Source: Rhodoluna sp.
GTDB taxonomy: Bacteria; Actinomycetota; Actinomycetes; Actinomycetales; Microbacteriaceae
Direction: 5' to 3'
Assembly (NCBI GenBank): GCA_024641985.1
Contig: JAHEBZ010000004.1
Span: forward strand, 1-64,000
Length of the DNA: 64,000 bases
The translations under genes were made by a program, and so were the position numbers. Positions 8,954 through 19,414 of this stretch are shown in pieces (position 1 is the stretch's first letter; every line of letters begins with the position of its first letter). The notes beneath the pieces were generated by a model. That model did not search any database and was not told the origin of the DNA. It saw nothing but the letters and a program-made list of their open reading frames with translations.

Positions 8954-9559
8954 ATGGCCAGACCACGCGGTGATCAGCAGATGACAGAAGCCCGTCGCCA
9001 ATCGATTCTTGTAAGCGCTTTCAATGTTTTTGCAAAATCGGGCTTCAGGGGCAGCTCTGTTAAGCAGGTAGCCGAGCTCGAGGGCATCAGCGAGGCCGGT
9101 GTTTTGCACCACTTCAAGACAAAAGGTCAGCTGCTAATTTCGGTGCTCGAATACCGTGATCGAGTCACCCAATTTGACCAACCGGGCGAACAAGCCACCG
9201 GAAAAATCTTTATTGAAGGCTGGCTAAATCTGATTAGCCAAAACATGCAAAACAAAGGCATCGTCGAATTGTTCTGCATTCTCTCGGCCGAGGCTACCGC
9301 CGAAGACCACCCGGCCCACCAATATTTTCAAGACCGCTACAAGTTTGTTCGAGATCTGACTGGCCAATATTTTGCCATCTTGAAAACCGAAGGAAAGCTG
9401 CGTGACGGGCTTGACCCTGCTGTGGCGGCAAGCGCTCTGATTGCTGCAGCCGATGGCTATCAGGTGCAGTGGCTATTAGACCCAACCTGGAACATGCTCG
9501 AGGGTCACAAAACTTTCTTTAGAAGCGTGCTCAAAGCCGAACACCACGACATGGTTTAG
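8954..9559 (+). CDS. TetR-family transcriptional regulator
   Basis: 201 residues with a TetR N-terminal DNA-binding domain at about 13-60 (AFNVFAKSGFRGSSVKQVAE, then GVLHHFKTKGQL) and a ligand-binding C-terminal region like those of TetR_C actinobacterial regulators. The start is supported by AAGGAAG just upstream. It diverges from the Dpp-type transporter operon across a 205-base region holding two palindromes, so it is likely to control that operon and itself. The ligand is unknown; an oligosaccharide breakdown product is possible. It ends 34 bases from the end of the convergent LacI gene. Confidence 0.88.
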   Translation: MARPRGDQQMTEARRQSILVSAFNVFAKSGFRGSSVKQVAELEGISEAGVLHHFKTKGQLLISVLEYRDRVTQFDQPGEQATGKIFIEGWLNLISQNMQNKGIVELFCILSAEATAEDHPAHQYFQDRYKFVRDLTGQYFAILKTEGKLRDGLDPAVAASALIAAADGYQVQWLLDPTWNMLEGHKTFFRSVLKAEHHDMV

Positions 9560-9593
9560 CTTTATCGGCTTCGACGCTTGTGGCCTGAGGTCG

Positions 9594-10622
9594 CTAATTT
9601 GAAGTGCTGGCTCGAACCACTAGCTCGGGTTGATACGTGATTTGGCGGTGCTTGTGGCTTGAGGCGCTCTCGATTTCTTCGACTAAAAGTTCGACCGCGG
9701 TTGAGCCAAGCAACGCGGCCGGTTGGCGAATCGAACTAAGCGGCACAATGGCGGCCTCGGCGAATGCGATGTCGTCGTAGCCAATCACCGCAATATCGCC
9801 CGGAACCTGCACCTGAGATTTGAACATGAACGCTTGAAGCAAGCCAACCGCAAGCAAGTCGTTTGCCGCAAAAATTGCATCTGGCCATTCTGATTTGGGC
9901 AATGCGGCTATTTTGTCGCCCACCTCACGACCGGCAAGAACCGAGAGTGCGGTGGTTTTGAAGTGCTCGATTGTGGCCGTGCCCTCAAAGGTCTTTACCG
10001 CCTGAGTTGCCCCGGCGAGGCGGTCGGCCACCTGCTGAAAATCGAGCGGCCCGCCAACAAATAGAAGCTTCTTTCTTCCGAGCGAAAGCAAGTGTTCGGC
10101 GGCAAGCCGGCCGCCGGCAAAGTCGTCTACCGAAATCGAGCAACCAATGGCCGCATCAATATGCCGATCTACCACTACAACGTTTGTGCCACGGGCACGA
10201 AGCGTTGCCACCGTTTCGGTGGCTGCATCGACCGGCGAGATGATGATGCCACCCACCCGCTGTTCATCGAAGAGCGAAACATAGCGAGATTCGCGCCGAA
10301 GATCATCAGAGCTATTGCCCAAAATAATTGAATAACCTTCTTGGGCCGCGGCATCTTCGGCACCGCGGGCAAGCACACTAAAGAACGGGTTGGCAATGTC
10401 GAGAACAACCATGCCCAGGGTTTTGCTGCGACCCGCCTTAAGTTGGCGGGCGGCATCGTTGCGCACAAAACCCAGCTGTTCAATGGCTTTGGTTACTCGC
10501 AAAACGGTTTCTGCCCTAACCCGATCGGGGTTGTTTAGCACATTCGAAACGGTGCCGAGCGAAACACCTGCAAGACGCGCAACATCTTGGATGCTCGGAC
10601 GAGGCTTCTTTGCTGTCGGCAT
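9594..10622 (-). CDS. LacI-family regulator of the rhamnose operon
   Basis: 342 residues. The LacI helix-turn-helix and hinge occupy about 8-64 (IQDVARLAGVSLGTVSNVLN, then AARQLKAGRSKTLG). The periplasmic-binding-protein-like sensor domain follows, with the usual NDLLAVGLLQA and YDDIAFAE motifs. It diverges from rhaI, and two LacI-type palindromes centred on CG lie in the shared 117-base gap. Repression of the rha operon, relieved by rhamnose or a pathway intermediate, is the natural reading, though the inducer is inferred. Confidence 0.9.
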   Translation of the reverse strand: MPTAKKPRPSIQDVARLAGVSLGTVSNVLNNPDRVRAETVLRVTKAIEQLGFVRNDAARQLKAGRSKTLGMVVLDIANPFFSVLARGAEDAAAQEGYSIILGNSSDDLRRESRYVSLFDEQRVGGIIISPVDAATETVATLRARGTNVVVVDRHIDAAIGCSISVDDFAGGRLAAEHLLSLGRKKLLFVGGPLDFQQVADRLAGATQAVKTFEGTATIEHFKTTALSVLAGREVGDKIAALPKSEWPDAIFAANDLLAVGLLQAFMFKSQVQVPGDIAVIGYDDIAFAEAAIVPLSSIRQPAALLGSTAVELLVEEIESASSHKHRQITYQPELVVRASTSN

Positions 10623-10657
10623 GCGTTCACTTTCTATAACGATTCAATCCTATTGAC

Positions 10658-10669
10658 CAAAACGTTTTG
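10658..10669. promoter_or_regulatory. LacI operator O1
   Basis: Perfect 12-bp palindrome CAAAACGTTTTG with the central CG typical of LacI/GalR operators. It overlaps the -35 of the rhaI promoter and lies 35 bases from the divergent LacI start. Confidence 0.75.
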
Positions 10670-10695
10670 CATCGCGATGAAAAAGCCTTTATTCT
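10667..10695 (+). promoter_or_regulatory. rhaI promoter
   Basis: TTGCAT (10667-10672) and TATTCT (10690-10695) separated by 17 bases, a good sigma-70-like match. Transcription would start near 10702, inside the second operator, leaving a leader of about 38 bases with a GGAG element before the rhaI ATG. Confidence 0.65.
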
Positions 10696-10699
10696 TGTA

Positions 10700-10713
10700 T
10701 TGAAACGCTTCAA
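10700..10713. promoter_or_regulatory. LacI operator O2
   Basis: Near-palindrome TTGAAACGCTTCAA, central CG, one mismatched pair. It covers the predicted transcription start. Its centre is 43 bp from that of O1, close to four helical turns, so one tetramer or two dimers could bind the same DNA face. Confidence 0.65.
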
Positions 10714-10739
10714 TTTATCGATTACAACGGAGTATTCCC

Positions 10740-11909
10740 ATGTCTGTGGACACCGCGAAACTTTTCGCTCAGCTAGACCAGCAAGCCATCGAATTGCCAT
10801 CCTGGGCCTTCGGCAATTCGGGCACCCGCTTTCGGGTTTTCCCATCGGCAGGCGTTCCGCGTGACCCCTTCGAAAAGATTGAGGATGCCGCCCAGGTACA
10901 CAAATATTCGGGCATCGCGCCAAGCGTTGCACTGCACATCCCCTGGGACAAGGTCGATTCGTATTCAGAGCTTCGCGCGCACGCCGAAGGCCTTGGGGTA
11001 AAGCTTGGAACCATAAACTCGAACACTTTTCAGGATGAGGACTACAAGTTCGGCAGCATCACGCATTCGAACCCGGTAATTCGTCAGAAGGCCATCGACC
11101 ACCACTTTGACTGCATCGACATCATGCACGAGACGGGCTCGCGCGACCTCAAAATTTGGCTCGCCGACGGCACCAACTACCCTGGCCAAGATGACATTCG
11201 CGGTCGCCAAGATCGCCTTGCCGACTCACTCGAAAAAATCTATGCGCGCATCGGTGAAAACCAACGCCTCGTGCTCGAATACAAGTTCTTCGAGCCAGCT
11301 TTTTATCACACCGATGTTCCCGACTGGGGCACCGCCTATGCACAGGTGGCTGCACTCGGCGAGCGCGCTTCGGTTTGCCTCGACACCGGCCACCACGCCC
11401 CCGGCACCAACATCGAGTTCATCGTTGCTCAGCTGCTTCGCCTTGGCAAGCTTGGCTCGTTCGATTTCAATTCGCGTTTCTATGCCGACGACGACCTTAT
11501 CGTTGGCGCAGCCGATCCCTTCCAGCTGTTCCGCATCATGTATGAAGTGATTCGCGGCGGCGGTTATGGCAACGATTCTGACGTGGCATTCATGCTCGAC
11601 CAGTGCCACAACATCGAAGACAAAATTCCGGGCCAAATTCGCTCGGTGCTCAACGTGCAGGCCATGACAGCTCGTGCCCTTGCCGTAGACACCAAGGCCC
11701 TCAACGAGGCGCAACTTGCCGGTGACGTTTTGGCCGCAAACGACATCTTTATGGACGCCTTCTATACCGATGTTCGCCCAACTCTGGCAGCATGGCGCGA
11801 ATCGAAGGGTTTGAACCCAGACCCAATTAAGGCTTTCAATAACTCTGGCTATCTAAAGCAAATAGCCGAAACTCGTGTTGGTGGCCAGCAGGCCGGATGG
11901 GGTGCATAA
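10740..11909 (+). CDS. rhaI: L-rhamnose isomerase (RhaI, actinobacterial subtype)
   Basis: Converts L-rhamnose to L-rhamnulose, first step of the pathway. 389 residues with a TIM-barrel xylose-isomerase-like fold; metal-binding candidates lie in LEYKFFEP, CLDTGHHAPGTN and FDFNSRFYADDD. This is the RhaI subtype of Streptomyces and Pseudomonas stutzeri, not the enterobacterial RhaA. GGAG precedes the ATG. It is the first gene after a LacI-controlled promoter and ends two bases before rhaDE. Confidence 0.92.
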   Translation: MSVDTAKLFAQLDQQAIELPSWAFGNSGTRFRVFPSAGVPRDPFEKIEDAAQVHKYSGIAPSVALHIPWDKVDSYSELRAHAEGLGVKLGTINSNTFQDEDYKFGSITHSNPVIRQKAIDHHFDCIDIMHETGSRDLKIWLADGTNYPGQDDIRGRQDRLADSLEKIYARIGENQRLVLEYKFFEPAFYHTDVPDWGTAYAQVAALGERASVCLDTGHHAPGTNIEFIVAQLLRLGKLGSFDFNSRFYADDDLIVGAADPFQLFRIMYEVIRGGGYGNDSDVAFMLDQCHNIEDKIPGQIRSVLNVQAMTARALAVDTKALNEAQLAGDVLAANDIFMDAFYTDVRPTLAAWRESKGLNPDPIKAFNNSGYLKQIAETRVGGQQAGWGA

Positions 11910-11911
11910 CC

Positions 11912-13957
11912 ATGGCGTCACTTAAAAAGAACAAAGAACTCTTGAACCTGATCACCCGATCAAATCGCTTGGGTTCGAACCCAAAGAACACCAACTATGC
12001 CGGTGGCAACACCTCGGCCAAAGGTGTCGAAATCGACCCATCAACCGGCAAGCCAATCAACCTGCTTTGGGTTAAAGGCTCTGGCGGCGATCTTGGCACC
12101 CTAACCGAGGCTGGTCTTGCAGTTCTTGAACTCGACCGCGTTCGCGCACTCATCGATGTTTACCCTGGTGTAGAACGCGAAGACGAAATGGTTGCGGCGT
12201 TCGACTACTGCCTTCACGGCCGTGGCGGCGCTGCGCCATCAATCGACACCGCAATGCACGCGCTGGTAGATGCAGCACACGTTGATCACCTGCACCCCGA
12301 CAGCGGCATTGCCATTGCAACCGCCAAGGATGGCGAAAAACTTACCAAGAAGATTTTTGGCGACAAGGTTGCCTGGGTTGATTGGCGCCGCCCTGGTTTT
12401 CAACTTGGCCTCGACATCGCTGCAATCAAAGCGGCAAACCCTCAGGCAATTGGCTGCATCCTTGGTGGGCACGGCATTACCGCCTGGGGTGAAACCAGCG
12501 CAGCCGCCGAAAACAACTCGAACTTCATCATCAAAACTGCCGAGACCTTCATTGCAAAGAACGGCAAAAAGAACCCATTCGGCGATAAGGTTGCCGGCTA
12601 TGAGGCCCTAAAACCAAAGGCGCGTTTAGCCAAGGCGGCAGCAATTGCGCCTTTCATCCGCGGTTTGGCATCAACCGACAAACCAATGGTTGGCCACTTC
12701 ACCGATGCACCTGCCGTGCTCGACTTTTTGGGCAGCGCGAAGCTTAAGAAACTTGCGGCTCTTGGCACCAGTTGCCCCGACCACTTCTTGCGCACCAAGG
12801 TAAAGCCAATGGTTCTTGATTTGCCGGCCGATGCCGACATCGAAAAGGTTAAGGCTCGCTTGGTTAAGCTGCACGAGCAATACCGCAAAGACTATGAGGC
12901 TTATTACTCAAAGCACAAGAGCAAGAACTCGCCTGCAATGCGCGGCGCCGACCCTGCGATTGTTTTGGTGCCGGGCGTTGGCATGTTCTCGTTTGGAGCC
13001 AACAAGCAAACCGCTCGAGTTGCCGGTGAGTTCTATCAAAACGCCATCAATGTGATGCGCGGCGCCGAGTCGATCTCTACCTACAGCCCAATCAGCGATG
13101 CCGAAAAGTTCAACATCGAATATTGGTCACTCGAGGAGGCCAAGCTGCAGCGCATGCCAAAGCCAAAGCCTCTGGCGAGCCGCGTGGCATTTGTTACAGG
13201 CGCGGGCAGCGGCATTGGCAAAGCCATTGCCGAGCGCATTGTTGCCGAGGGCGGCTGCGTTGTTATTGCCGACCTAAACCTCGAGAACGCACAGTCGGTT
13301 GCAGCCAGCCTTGGCCGCGATAACGCGGTTGCGGTGCACATCGATGTAACCAGCGAGGCTGCAATTCAAAGCGCGCTGGCCGAGGCTTCGATTGCCTTTG
13401 GCGGTGTTGACCTTATCGTGAACAACGCCGGCCTATCGCTTTCAAAGCCATTGCTAGAGACCACCCAACGCGATTGGGATCTGCAGCACGACGTGATGGC
13501 TCGCGGTTCGTTCTTGGTTTCGCGCGAGTCGGCCCGCATTTTGCTCGACCAAAAAATGGGCGGCGACATCATCTACATTTCGTCAAAGAACTCGGTGTTT
13601 GCCGGCCCTAACAACATCGCCTACTCGGCGACCAAGGCCGACCAGGCGCACCAGGTTCGATTGCTGGCGGTTGAGCTTGGCGAGCACGGCGTGCGAGTTA
13701 ACGGAATCAACCCCGATGGCGTGGTTCGCGGTTCGGGCATCTTTGCCGGCGGCTGGGGTGCATCGCGCGCCAAGGTTTATGGCGTGAATGAGAACGACTT
13801 GGGCAAATATTATGCGCAGCGCACCATCTTGAAGCGCGAGGTTTTGCCCGAAACCGTGGCTAACGCCGTGATTGCACTAACCGCTGGTGAGCTAACCCAC
13901 ACCACCGGTTTGCACATTCCGGTTGATGCCGGTGTTGCCGCGGCCTTCCTTCGATAA
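11912..13957 (+). CDS. rhaDE: Bifunctional rhamnulose-1-phosphate aldolase/lactaldehyde dehydrogenase
   Basis: A fused enzyme of 681 residues. The N-terminal part (about 1-400) is a class II aldolase with the His-rich metal site HVDHLHPD; it splits rhamnulose 1-phosphate into DHAP and L-lactaldehyde. The C-terminal part (about 425-680) is an SDR with GAGSGIG at 430-436 and the catalytic pair Tyr571/Lys575, oxidising lactaldehyde to L-lactate. I start at the ATG at 11912, two bases after the rhaI stop, instead of an in-frame ATG five codons earlier that overlaps rhaI. This fusion is a known actinobacterial and Bacillus arrangement. Confidence 0.92.
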   Translation: MASLKKNKELLNLITRSNRLGSNPKNTNYAGGNTSAKGVEIDPSTGKPINLLWVKGSGGDLGTLTEAGLAVLELDRVRALIDVYPGVEREDEMVAAFDYCLHGRGGAAPSIDTAMHALVDAAHVDHLHPDSGIAIATAKDGEKLTKKIFGDKVAWVDWRRPGFQLGLDIAAIKAANPQAIGCILGGHGITAWGETSAAAENNSNFIIKTAETFIAKNGKKNPFGDKVAGYEALKPKARLAKAAAIAPFIRGLASTDKPMVGHFTDAPAVLDFLGSAKLKKLAALGTSCPDHFLRTKVKPMVLDLPADADIEKVKARLVKLHEQYRKDYEAYYSKHKSKNSPAMRGADPAIVLVPGVGMFSFGANKQTARVAGEFYQNAINVMRGAESISTYSPISDAEKFNIEYWSLEEAKLQRMPKPKPLASRVAFVTGAGSGIGKAIAERIVAEGGCVVIADLNLENAQSVAASLGRDNAVAVHIDVTSEAAIQSALAEASIAFGGVDLIVNNAGLSLSKPLLETTQRDWDLQHDVMARGSFLVSRESARILLDQKMGGDIIYISSKNSVFAGPNNIAYSATKADQAHQVRLLAVELGEHGVRVNGINPDGVVRGSGIFAGGWGASRAKVYGVNENDLGKYYAQRTILKREVLPETVANAVIALTAGELTHTTGLHIPVDAGVAAAFLR

Positions 13958-14002
13958 CCAACTGGCCAAAGCAACTTCACACACAACTCAGAAAGCTCAA
14001 CT

Positions 14003-15445
14003 TTGTCTGCAATATTTGCCGCAATCGACCTAGGCGCATCTTCTGGCCGCGTGATTGCCGGCGTTTTTAGCCCAGCCAAAGTTGAGCTTCACGAGATTGC
14101 TCGTTTTGCCAATGGCCCGGTTCAAATAGAGAATTCGCTGCACTGGGATTTTGATGCACTTTGGACAGCGGTGAAAAACGGTTTGGAGCGACTTGGCGAG
14201 TTTGCCGAGAAGCGCGGTTTGCCGGTGGTGAGCATTGGTGTTGACACTTGGGCAGTCGACTATGGGCTAATTGGCGTCAATGGCGAATTGCTTGCCGCCC
14301 CTCACCATTACCGCGATGAGCGCAACCTACTTGGCGCCGATGCCGTGCACGCCATCATTGAACAGCCGCAACTGTATGCAATCAATGGCCTGCAATTTCA
14401 GCCGTTCAACACCGTTTATCAACTTGCCGCCGAGGCTCTGCAAAGCCCAGAGCTGCTTGGGCAAGCCAGCAAAGTGCTTTTGATCCCAGACCTAATCGGC
14501 TATTTGCTAACCGGGGTTGCCAAGGCCGAGGTAACCAATGCTTCGACAACCGGCTTGCTTGATGTGCGCACTCACCAGTGGAACCTCGACCTGGTTGGCG
14601 AACTTGGCATCGATGCGGCACTGCTGCCAGATTTGATTAACCCGGGCGAGGTGCTTGGTTCGCTTAAACCCGGCCTGCTAGATCACCCCGCTTTTGCAAC
14701 CACAAAAGTTGTGGCAATTGCCTCGCACGACACCGCTTCGGCGGTTTTGGCTGTGCCAAAACTTGCCCCCGGCGGGGCATACCTTTCGAGTGGAACCTGG
14801 AGCCTGATCGGGGCAGAGCTGAAGGCGCCGGTGCTCACCGAGGCCAGCGCGCGAGCAAACTTTACGAACGAACTTGGTGTTGATAACCGGGTGCGGTTTT
14901 TGAAAAACCTAACCGGGTTGTGGTTGCTTTCTGAGTCGATTAGAACCTGGACAGAGTTTGGCGATGACTTGCAAATTGCCGAGCTGATTGACGAGGCTGC
15001 CTTGGTGGTGAGTGATTCACGCATCGATGTGAATGACCCAGAATTTAGCGCCCCCGGAAACATGCCGGCCCGAATCTCGGCCCACTGCCAACGCCGCGGC
15101 CTCACGGTTCCGCACTCTAGGGCCCAGGTAACCCGTTGCATTCTTGACTCGCTGGCCGATGGTTATGTTGAGGCGATCGACGAACTCGAGCGCATCACCG
15201 AAACCAAAATTAATCAGCTAAACATTGTTGGCGGAGGAAGCCAGAACGAGCTGCTGTGCCAATTGGCCGCTAACAAAACCGGGCTCACCGTTGTTGCTGG
15301 CCCGGTTGAGGCAACCGCAATTGGTAACTTGGCTTTGCAAGCAAGCGCTGCCGGCCTGCTGCCAAAAAACATCGAGGCCATTCGTGCATTTGTGGCCGCC
15401 AACTTTGAACCAAAAACATTCACCCCAACCAGCGAGGGCAAATAA
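14003..15445 (+). CDS. rhaB: Rhamnulokinase
   Basis: Phosphorylates L-rhamnulose to rhamnulose 1-phosphate with ATP. 480 residues of FGGY-kinase fold: the N-terminal phosphate loop AIDLGASSGRVIAG and the C-terminal NIVGGGSQNELLCQ, which contacts ADP. The start is TTG; no better codon is available between the preceding stop and the conserved N-terminus. The TAA stop shares one base with the next ATG, so the GH78 gene is translationally coupled. It supplies the substrate of the upstream aldolase. Confidence 0.93.
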   Translation: MSAIFAAIDLGASSGRVIAGVFSPAKVELHEIARFANGPVQIENSLHWDFDALWTAVKNGLERLGEFAEKRGLPVVSIGVDTWAVDYGLIGVNGELLAAPHHYRDERNLLGADAVHAIIEQPQLYAINGLQFQPFNTVYQLAAEALQSPELLGQASKVLLIPDLIGYLLTGVAKAEVTNASTTGLLDVRTHQWNLDLVGELGIDAALLPDLINPGEVLGSLKPGLLDHPAFATTKVVAIASHDTASAVLAVPKLAPGGAYLSSGTWSLIGAELKAPVLTEASARANFTNELGVDNRVRFLKNLTGLWLLSESIRTWTEFGDDLQIAELIDEAALVVSDSRIDVNDPEFSAPGNMPARISAHCQRRGLTVPHSRAQVTRCILDSLADGYVEAIDELERITETKINQLNIVGGGSQNELLCQLAANKTGLTVVAGPVEATAIGNLALQASAAGLLPKNIEAIRAFVAANFEPKTFTPTSEGK

Positions 15446-18096
15446 TGATCGACACCGCAACCACAGTTGTTAGCCTCAAGAGCCAGTTTGCAGCGGGCTT
15501 GATTGGCTTGCCTGGCGAGCCTTTGCTGTTGAGCTGGGCGGTTGAGTCAACCGACGCGCAATCGCAGCAACTTGGCTATGAAATCGAACTTGCCGCTAAT
15601 GCCGATTTTGCCGGCGATGTGCTTAGGGCTAGTGCCGAAGGCGCCGAATCGCAGTGGGTTGCCGCCCCCGCATTTGAGGCCACCAGCCGCGCCACCTGGT
15701 TTGCCCGCGTGCGCGTGCGCACCCAAGCGGGCTTAACCGCCTGGAGCCCAACCCTGGTGCACGAACTTGGCCTGTTGAATGCTAGCGACTGGGCTGGCGT
15801 TGCCATTGGCGACGAAGGCCTTGCCGATGAGCCGGCCGCACTTTTGCGCACAAAATTTAACCTCACCAAACCTGTTTTAAAGGCACGCGTGTATGCAACT
15901 GCCCACGGTGTTTTTGACTTGATGATCAACGGCCAAAAAGTTGGCGACCACATCTTGGCACCGGGCTGGACTTCATATCAAGAGCGCGTGCTTGCCGAAA
16001 CCCACGATGTAACCGCGATGCTGACCCAGGGCGAAAACGCCTTCGGCGCACTGCTTGGCGATGGTTGGTACCGCGGCAAGTTTGGCTTCCAAAATCTCTA
16101 CAACAACTATGGCAACCACACCTCGCTTTTGGCTCAACTAGAAATCGAATACACCGATGGCACCACCGAAGTGATTGCCACGGGCGAGCGCTTCAAAACT
16201 GCTACCGGCGGGGTTCGGTTGGCATCAATTTATGATGGCTGCACACTCGACTTCACCAAGGCTCAACCCGCTTGGTGCAAGCCCGGCTTTGATGACAGCG
16301 CCTGGGTTTCGCCCACCATTCGCGAATTCGACAAATCGCAAATTTCGCCACTAACCGCGCCACCCGTGCGAGTTAAGGCCGAACTGCCAATGACCATCAA
16401 AAAGCAGGCCGACCGCTCGCTTCTAAACGCGGGGCAAAACATCTCGGGTTGGGTGCGGCTAACCGTGAACGGCAAGCGCGGCGATGTTGTCACGGTTCGT
16501 CACGCCGAAATTTTGGAGCCGGGTGAAAAGCTGCACACCGTTGCCCTGCGCAGCGCGAAGGCAACCGACACCTACACACTTGGCAAAGATGGCGAAACCA
16601 CCCTCGAGCCAAAGTTAACCTTTCACGGTTTTCAATATGCCGATGTGGTCACCGAGGCCGAGGTGGTTTCGGCTGTGGCAATTGCCATCACCAGCGATAC
16701 CCCCGAGCGCGGAACATTCGAGTCGGCGCACCCACTGCTTAACAAGTTGCACAGCAATGTGCTTTGGTCGCTGCGCGATAACTTTGTTTCAATTCCAACA
16801 GACTGCCCGCAACGCGATGAGCGAATGGGCTGGACAGGCGATGCCCAGGCGTTCGTTTATGCGGCAAGCACCCTGGTAGACGCTCACGCGTTTTTGAACT
16901 CTTGGTTGACCGACCTGGCTATCGATCAGCGCGACAGCGGGCAGGTGCCTCACGTGGTGCCAGACCTTTTGGCGATCGCCGCCAAGATCATTCCGAGCGA
17001 GTTCCCAGATCAGGGTGAAGCCGGCTGGGGCGATGCCGCGGTTGTTGTGCCTTGGTCGCAATATCAAATGTATGGCGACAAGCAAATTTTGCAGCGTCAA
17101 CTGCAGTCGATGCGCGGCTGGATCGACTATTGCGAGACTCAAAAAGTTGGCAGCCTGATTCCGCCACGCATGCAACTGGGCGACTGGCTCGACCCAGATG
17201 CCCCCGACGGCCAGCCTTGGGCAGCCAAAGTGTCTGGGCAATATGTGGCCAACTCTTATATCGTGCACAGCGCCACAATTCTGGCCGACATCGAAGCGCT
17301 CTTGGGCAACACGGCATCTGAGGCAAAATATCGCAAAATCGCAACCGACACCGCTGCAGCAACCTGGGCAGAGTTGGGCGAAGCAGCCATCACAACACCA
17401 ACCGGTTGCGCCATGGCGCTAATTTTTAATGTGGCCCCAAAAAGCGAACACGCTCGCATTTCAAGCGCACTCGCAAAGTTGGTGCGCGACACCGATGGCC
17501 GCATCTCAACCGGCTTCTTGGGCACACCAATCATCTTGGATGCCCTCTCGCAATTCGGAAACGTGAGCGAGGCATACCTGATGTTGCTTCGCGAGCAGAT
17601 GCCATCTTGGCTATACCCGATCACCGTTGGCGCAACCACCATCTGGGAGCGCTGGAACGCAATTCACCCAGACGGATCAATTAACGGAGGCGGGCTTGAG
17701 AACCCGGCCGAGGGCTCTGGCGATGGCATGATTTCGTTCAACCACTATGCCTACGGCGCGGTTATCGACTGGGTTTACCGAAACCTAGCTGGCCTAACCG
17801 CCACCGGTGCCGGCTATCAGCAGGTTAGCTTTGCACCAAAGTTGGTCGATGGCATTACCTACGCCAAGGCTGCAATCGAAACCGGCTACGGCAAATATGC
17901 AGTCGACTATCGCTTCACAAAAGAGCAATTTGAGGCAACCCTCGATGTTCCATTCGGCGTCACCGCAACCTTGCAGCTACCAATCAACGCCGACTCGGTT
18001 ATCACCATCGATGGCAAGCCAGCGCAAAACCAATCAGCACTCACCCACGGCACCTACCAAATCGTGGTCACCAACCCAGCATTCGCAACAGTCTAA
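15445..18096 (+). CDS. Alpha-L-rhamnosidase, GH78
   Basis: Inverting exo-enzyme that releases L-rhamnose from rhamnosides or pectic side chains. 883 residues: N-terminal fibronectin-like and two jelly-roll domains (about 1-410), the (alpha/alpha)6 barrel (about 420-780) and a C-terminal beta sandwich. The barrel carries the two conserved acidic motifs, [14 protein letters not shown] (Glu459 likely acid) and TIWERW (Glu735 likely base). No signal peptide is visible, so rhamnosides are probably cleaved after import. Its place directly after rhaB makes it part of the rhamnose operon. A second GH78 lies at 23978-26305. Confidence 0.92.
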   Translation: MIDTATTVVSLKSQFAAGLIGLPGEPLLLSWAVESTDAQSQQLGYEIELAANADFAGDVLRASAEGAESQWVAAPAFEATSRATWFARVRVRTQAGLTAWSPTLVHELGLLNASDWAGVAIGDEGLADEPAALLRTKFNLTKPVLKARVYATAHGVFDLMINGQKVGDHILAPGWTSYQERVLAETHDVTAMLTQGENAFGALLGDGWYRGKFGFQNLYNNYGNHTSLLAQLEIEYTDGTTEVIATGERFKTATGGVRLASIYDGCTLDFTKAQPAWCKPGFDDSAWVSPTIREFDKSQISPLTAPPVRVKAELPMTIKKQADRSLLNAGQNISGWVRLTVNGKRGDVVTVRHAEILEPGEKLHTVALRSAKATDTYTLGKDGETTLEPKLTFHGFQYADVVTEAEVVSAVAIAITSDTPERGTFESAHPLLNKLHSNVLWSLRDNFVSIPTDCPQRDERMGWTGDAQAFVYAASTLVDAHAFLNSWLTDLAIDQRDSGQVPHVVPDLLAIAAKIIPSEFPDQGEAGWGDAAVVVPWSQYQMYGDKQILQRQLQSMRGWIDYCETQKVGSLIPPRMQLGDWLDPDAPDGQPWAAKVSGQYVANSYIVHSATILADIEALLGNTASEAKYRKIATDTAAATWAELGEAAITTPTGCAMALIFNVAPKSEHARISSALAKLVRDTDGRISTGFLGTPIILDALSQFGNVSEAYLMLLREQMPSWLYPITVGATTIWERWNAIHPDGSINGGGLENPAEGSGDGMISFNHYAYGAVIDWVYRNLAGLTATGAGYQQVSFAPKLVDGITYAKAAIETGYGKYAVDYRFTKEQFEATLDVPFGVTATLQLPINADSVITIDGKPAQNQSALTHGTYQIVVTNPAFATV

Positions 18097-18125
18097 GCAA
18101 CGCGGCAAAAGAAGAGGCACCCAAC

Positions 18126-19364
18126 ATGGCACACCTAAAACGACAGTTTCCGAACCCCAAAGACCTTGCGCAACTTATGCGATTTAAGGCACCGGTATGG
18201 AACGCCCGCGAGCGCAGACTTAACGAAGCGCTAACCATTTACGACCTGCGCGAAATCGCTCACCGCCGCACGCCACAGGCGCCGTTTGACTACACCGATG
18301 GCTCTGCCGATCAAGAGCTTTCACTGGCTCGTGCGCGTCAAGCATTCGAAGACATCGAGTTTCAGCCTCGAATTCTGCGCGATGTTTCAGACCTCGACCT
18401 AAGCTCTACGGTTTTGGGAAAGCGCGTTTCGATGCCGTTTGGCATTGCCCCAACCGGCTTTACCCGAATGATGCACGCCGAGGGCGAAATTGCGGGCTCG
18501 CAGGCAGCCGAAGCCGCCGGAATTCCGTTTTCACTATCGACGATGGGAACCCGCTCGATCGAAGAGGTGGCAGCTGCCGCACCAAACGGCCGAAACTGGT
18601 TTCAGCTATACATGTGGAAAGACCGCGAAAAGAGCATGGCCTTGGTTGAGCGCGCCCAGGCCGCCGGTTTCGACACCTTGCTTTTGACAGTCGATGTTCC
18701 GGTTGCCGGAGCCAGGCTTCGAGACAAGCGCAACGGCATGACTATTCCGCCGGCTCTCACCTTAAAAACCATTACCAACGCGCTGCCAAGGCCAGAGTGG
18801 TGGATTAACTTCCTAACCACCGAACCGTTGGCATTCGCCTCGCTGGGTTCATGGAACGGCACGGTTGCCGAACTTCTAGATCAGATGTTTGACCCCACAG
18901 TGACCTTTGAAGACCTGAAGTGGATTCGAACTCAGTGGAAGGGCAAGCTGGTCGTTAAGGGCATTCAAAATGTTGAAGACGCCAAGTTGGCAGTTGAGGC
19001 CGGCGCCGATGCCGTCATTTTGTCGAACCACGGCGGTCGCCAACTAGACCGTGCCCCGATTCCGTTCCACCTGTTGCCAGAGACGGTTCGCCAGATTGGC
19101 AAGCACGCCGAGGTTCACGTTGACACCGGCATCATGCACGGTCAAGACATCGTTGCCTGCATCGCCAAGGGCGCCAAGTTCACCCTGATTGGCCGCGCCT
19201 ACCTTTATGGCCTGATGGCCGGCGGTCGCGAGGGCGTTGACAAGACCATCGATATTTTGGGCACCCAGATGACCCGCACCATGAAGCTTTTGGGCGCAAG
19301 ATCGTTAGATGAACTTGAGCCAGGCCACGTGAAGATTCTTGAGCGCCTAGCCGAGAAGCGTTAA
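18126..19364 (+). CDS. lldD: FMN-dependent L-lactate dehydrogenase / alpha-hydroxyacid oxidase
   Basis: 412 residues of the FMN alpha-hydroxyacid dehydrogenase family: [12 protein letters not shown] near the FMN site, [18 protein letters not shown], and the catalytic-base motif SNHGGRQLD with His302. AGAGG precedes the start by eight bases. In this operon it would oxidise the L-lactate made by RhaE to pyruvate, passing electrons to quinone or cytochrome (or O2 if it is an oxidase). The gene name is by family and context; mandelate or glycolate oxidase activity cannot be excluded. Confidence 0.85.
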   Translation: MAHLKRQFPNPKDLAQLMRFKAPVWNARERRLNEALTIYDLREIAHRRTPQAPFDYTDGSADQELSLARARQAFEDIEFQPRILRDVSDLDLSSTVLGKRVSMPFGIAPTGFTRMMHAEGEIAGSQAAEAAGIPFSLSTMGTRSIEEVAAAAPNGRNWFQLYMWKDREKSMALVERAQAAGFDTLLLTVDVPVAGARLRDKRNGMTIPPALTLKTITNALPRPEWWINFLTTEPLAFASLGSWNGTVAELLDQMFDPTVTFEDLKWIRTQWKGKLVVKGIQNVEDAKLAVEAGADAVILSNHGGRQLDRAPIPFHLLPETVRQIGKHAEVHVDTGIMHGQDIVACIAKGAKFTLIGRAYLYGLMAGGREGVDKTIDILGTQMTRTMKLLGARSLDELEPGHVKILERLAEKR

Positions 19365-19414
19365 CCTCGCCGCAAAAACGGCCACACTAATACAGAGCCG
19401 AAAGTTGGTCGACG

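Noticed and set aside
16789-17268. Minus-strand open frame of about 159 codons opposite the GH78 gene
   Set aside because: Antisense shadow of the rhamnosidase barrel; low-complexity, no homology recognised.
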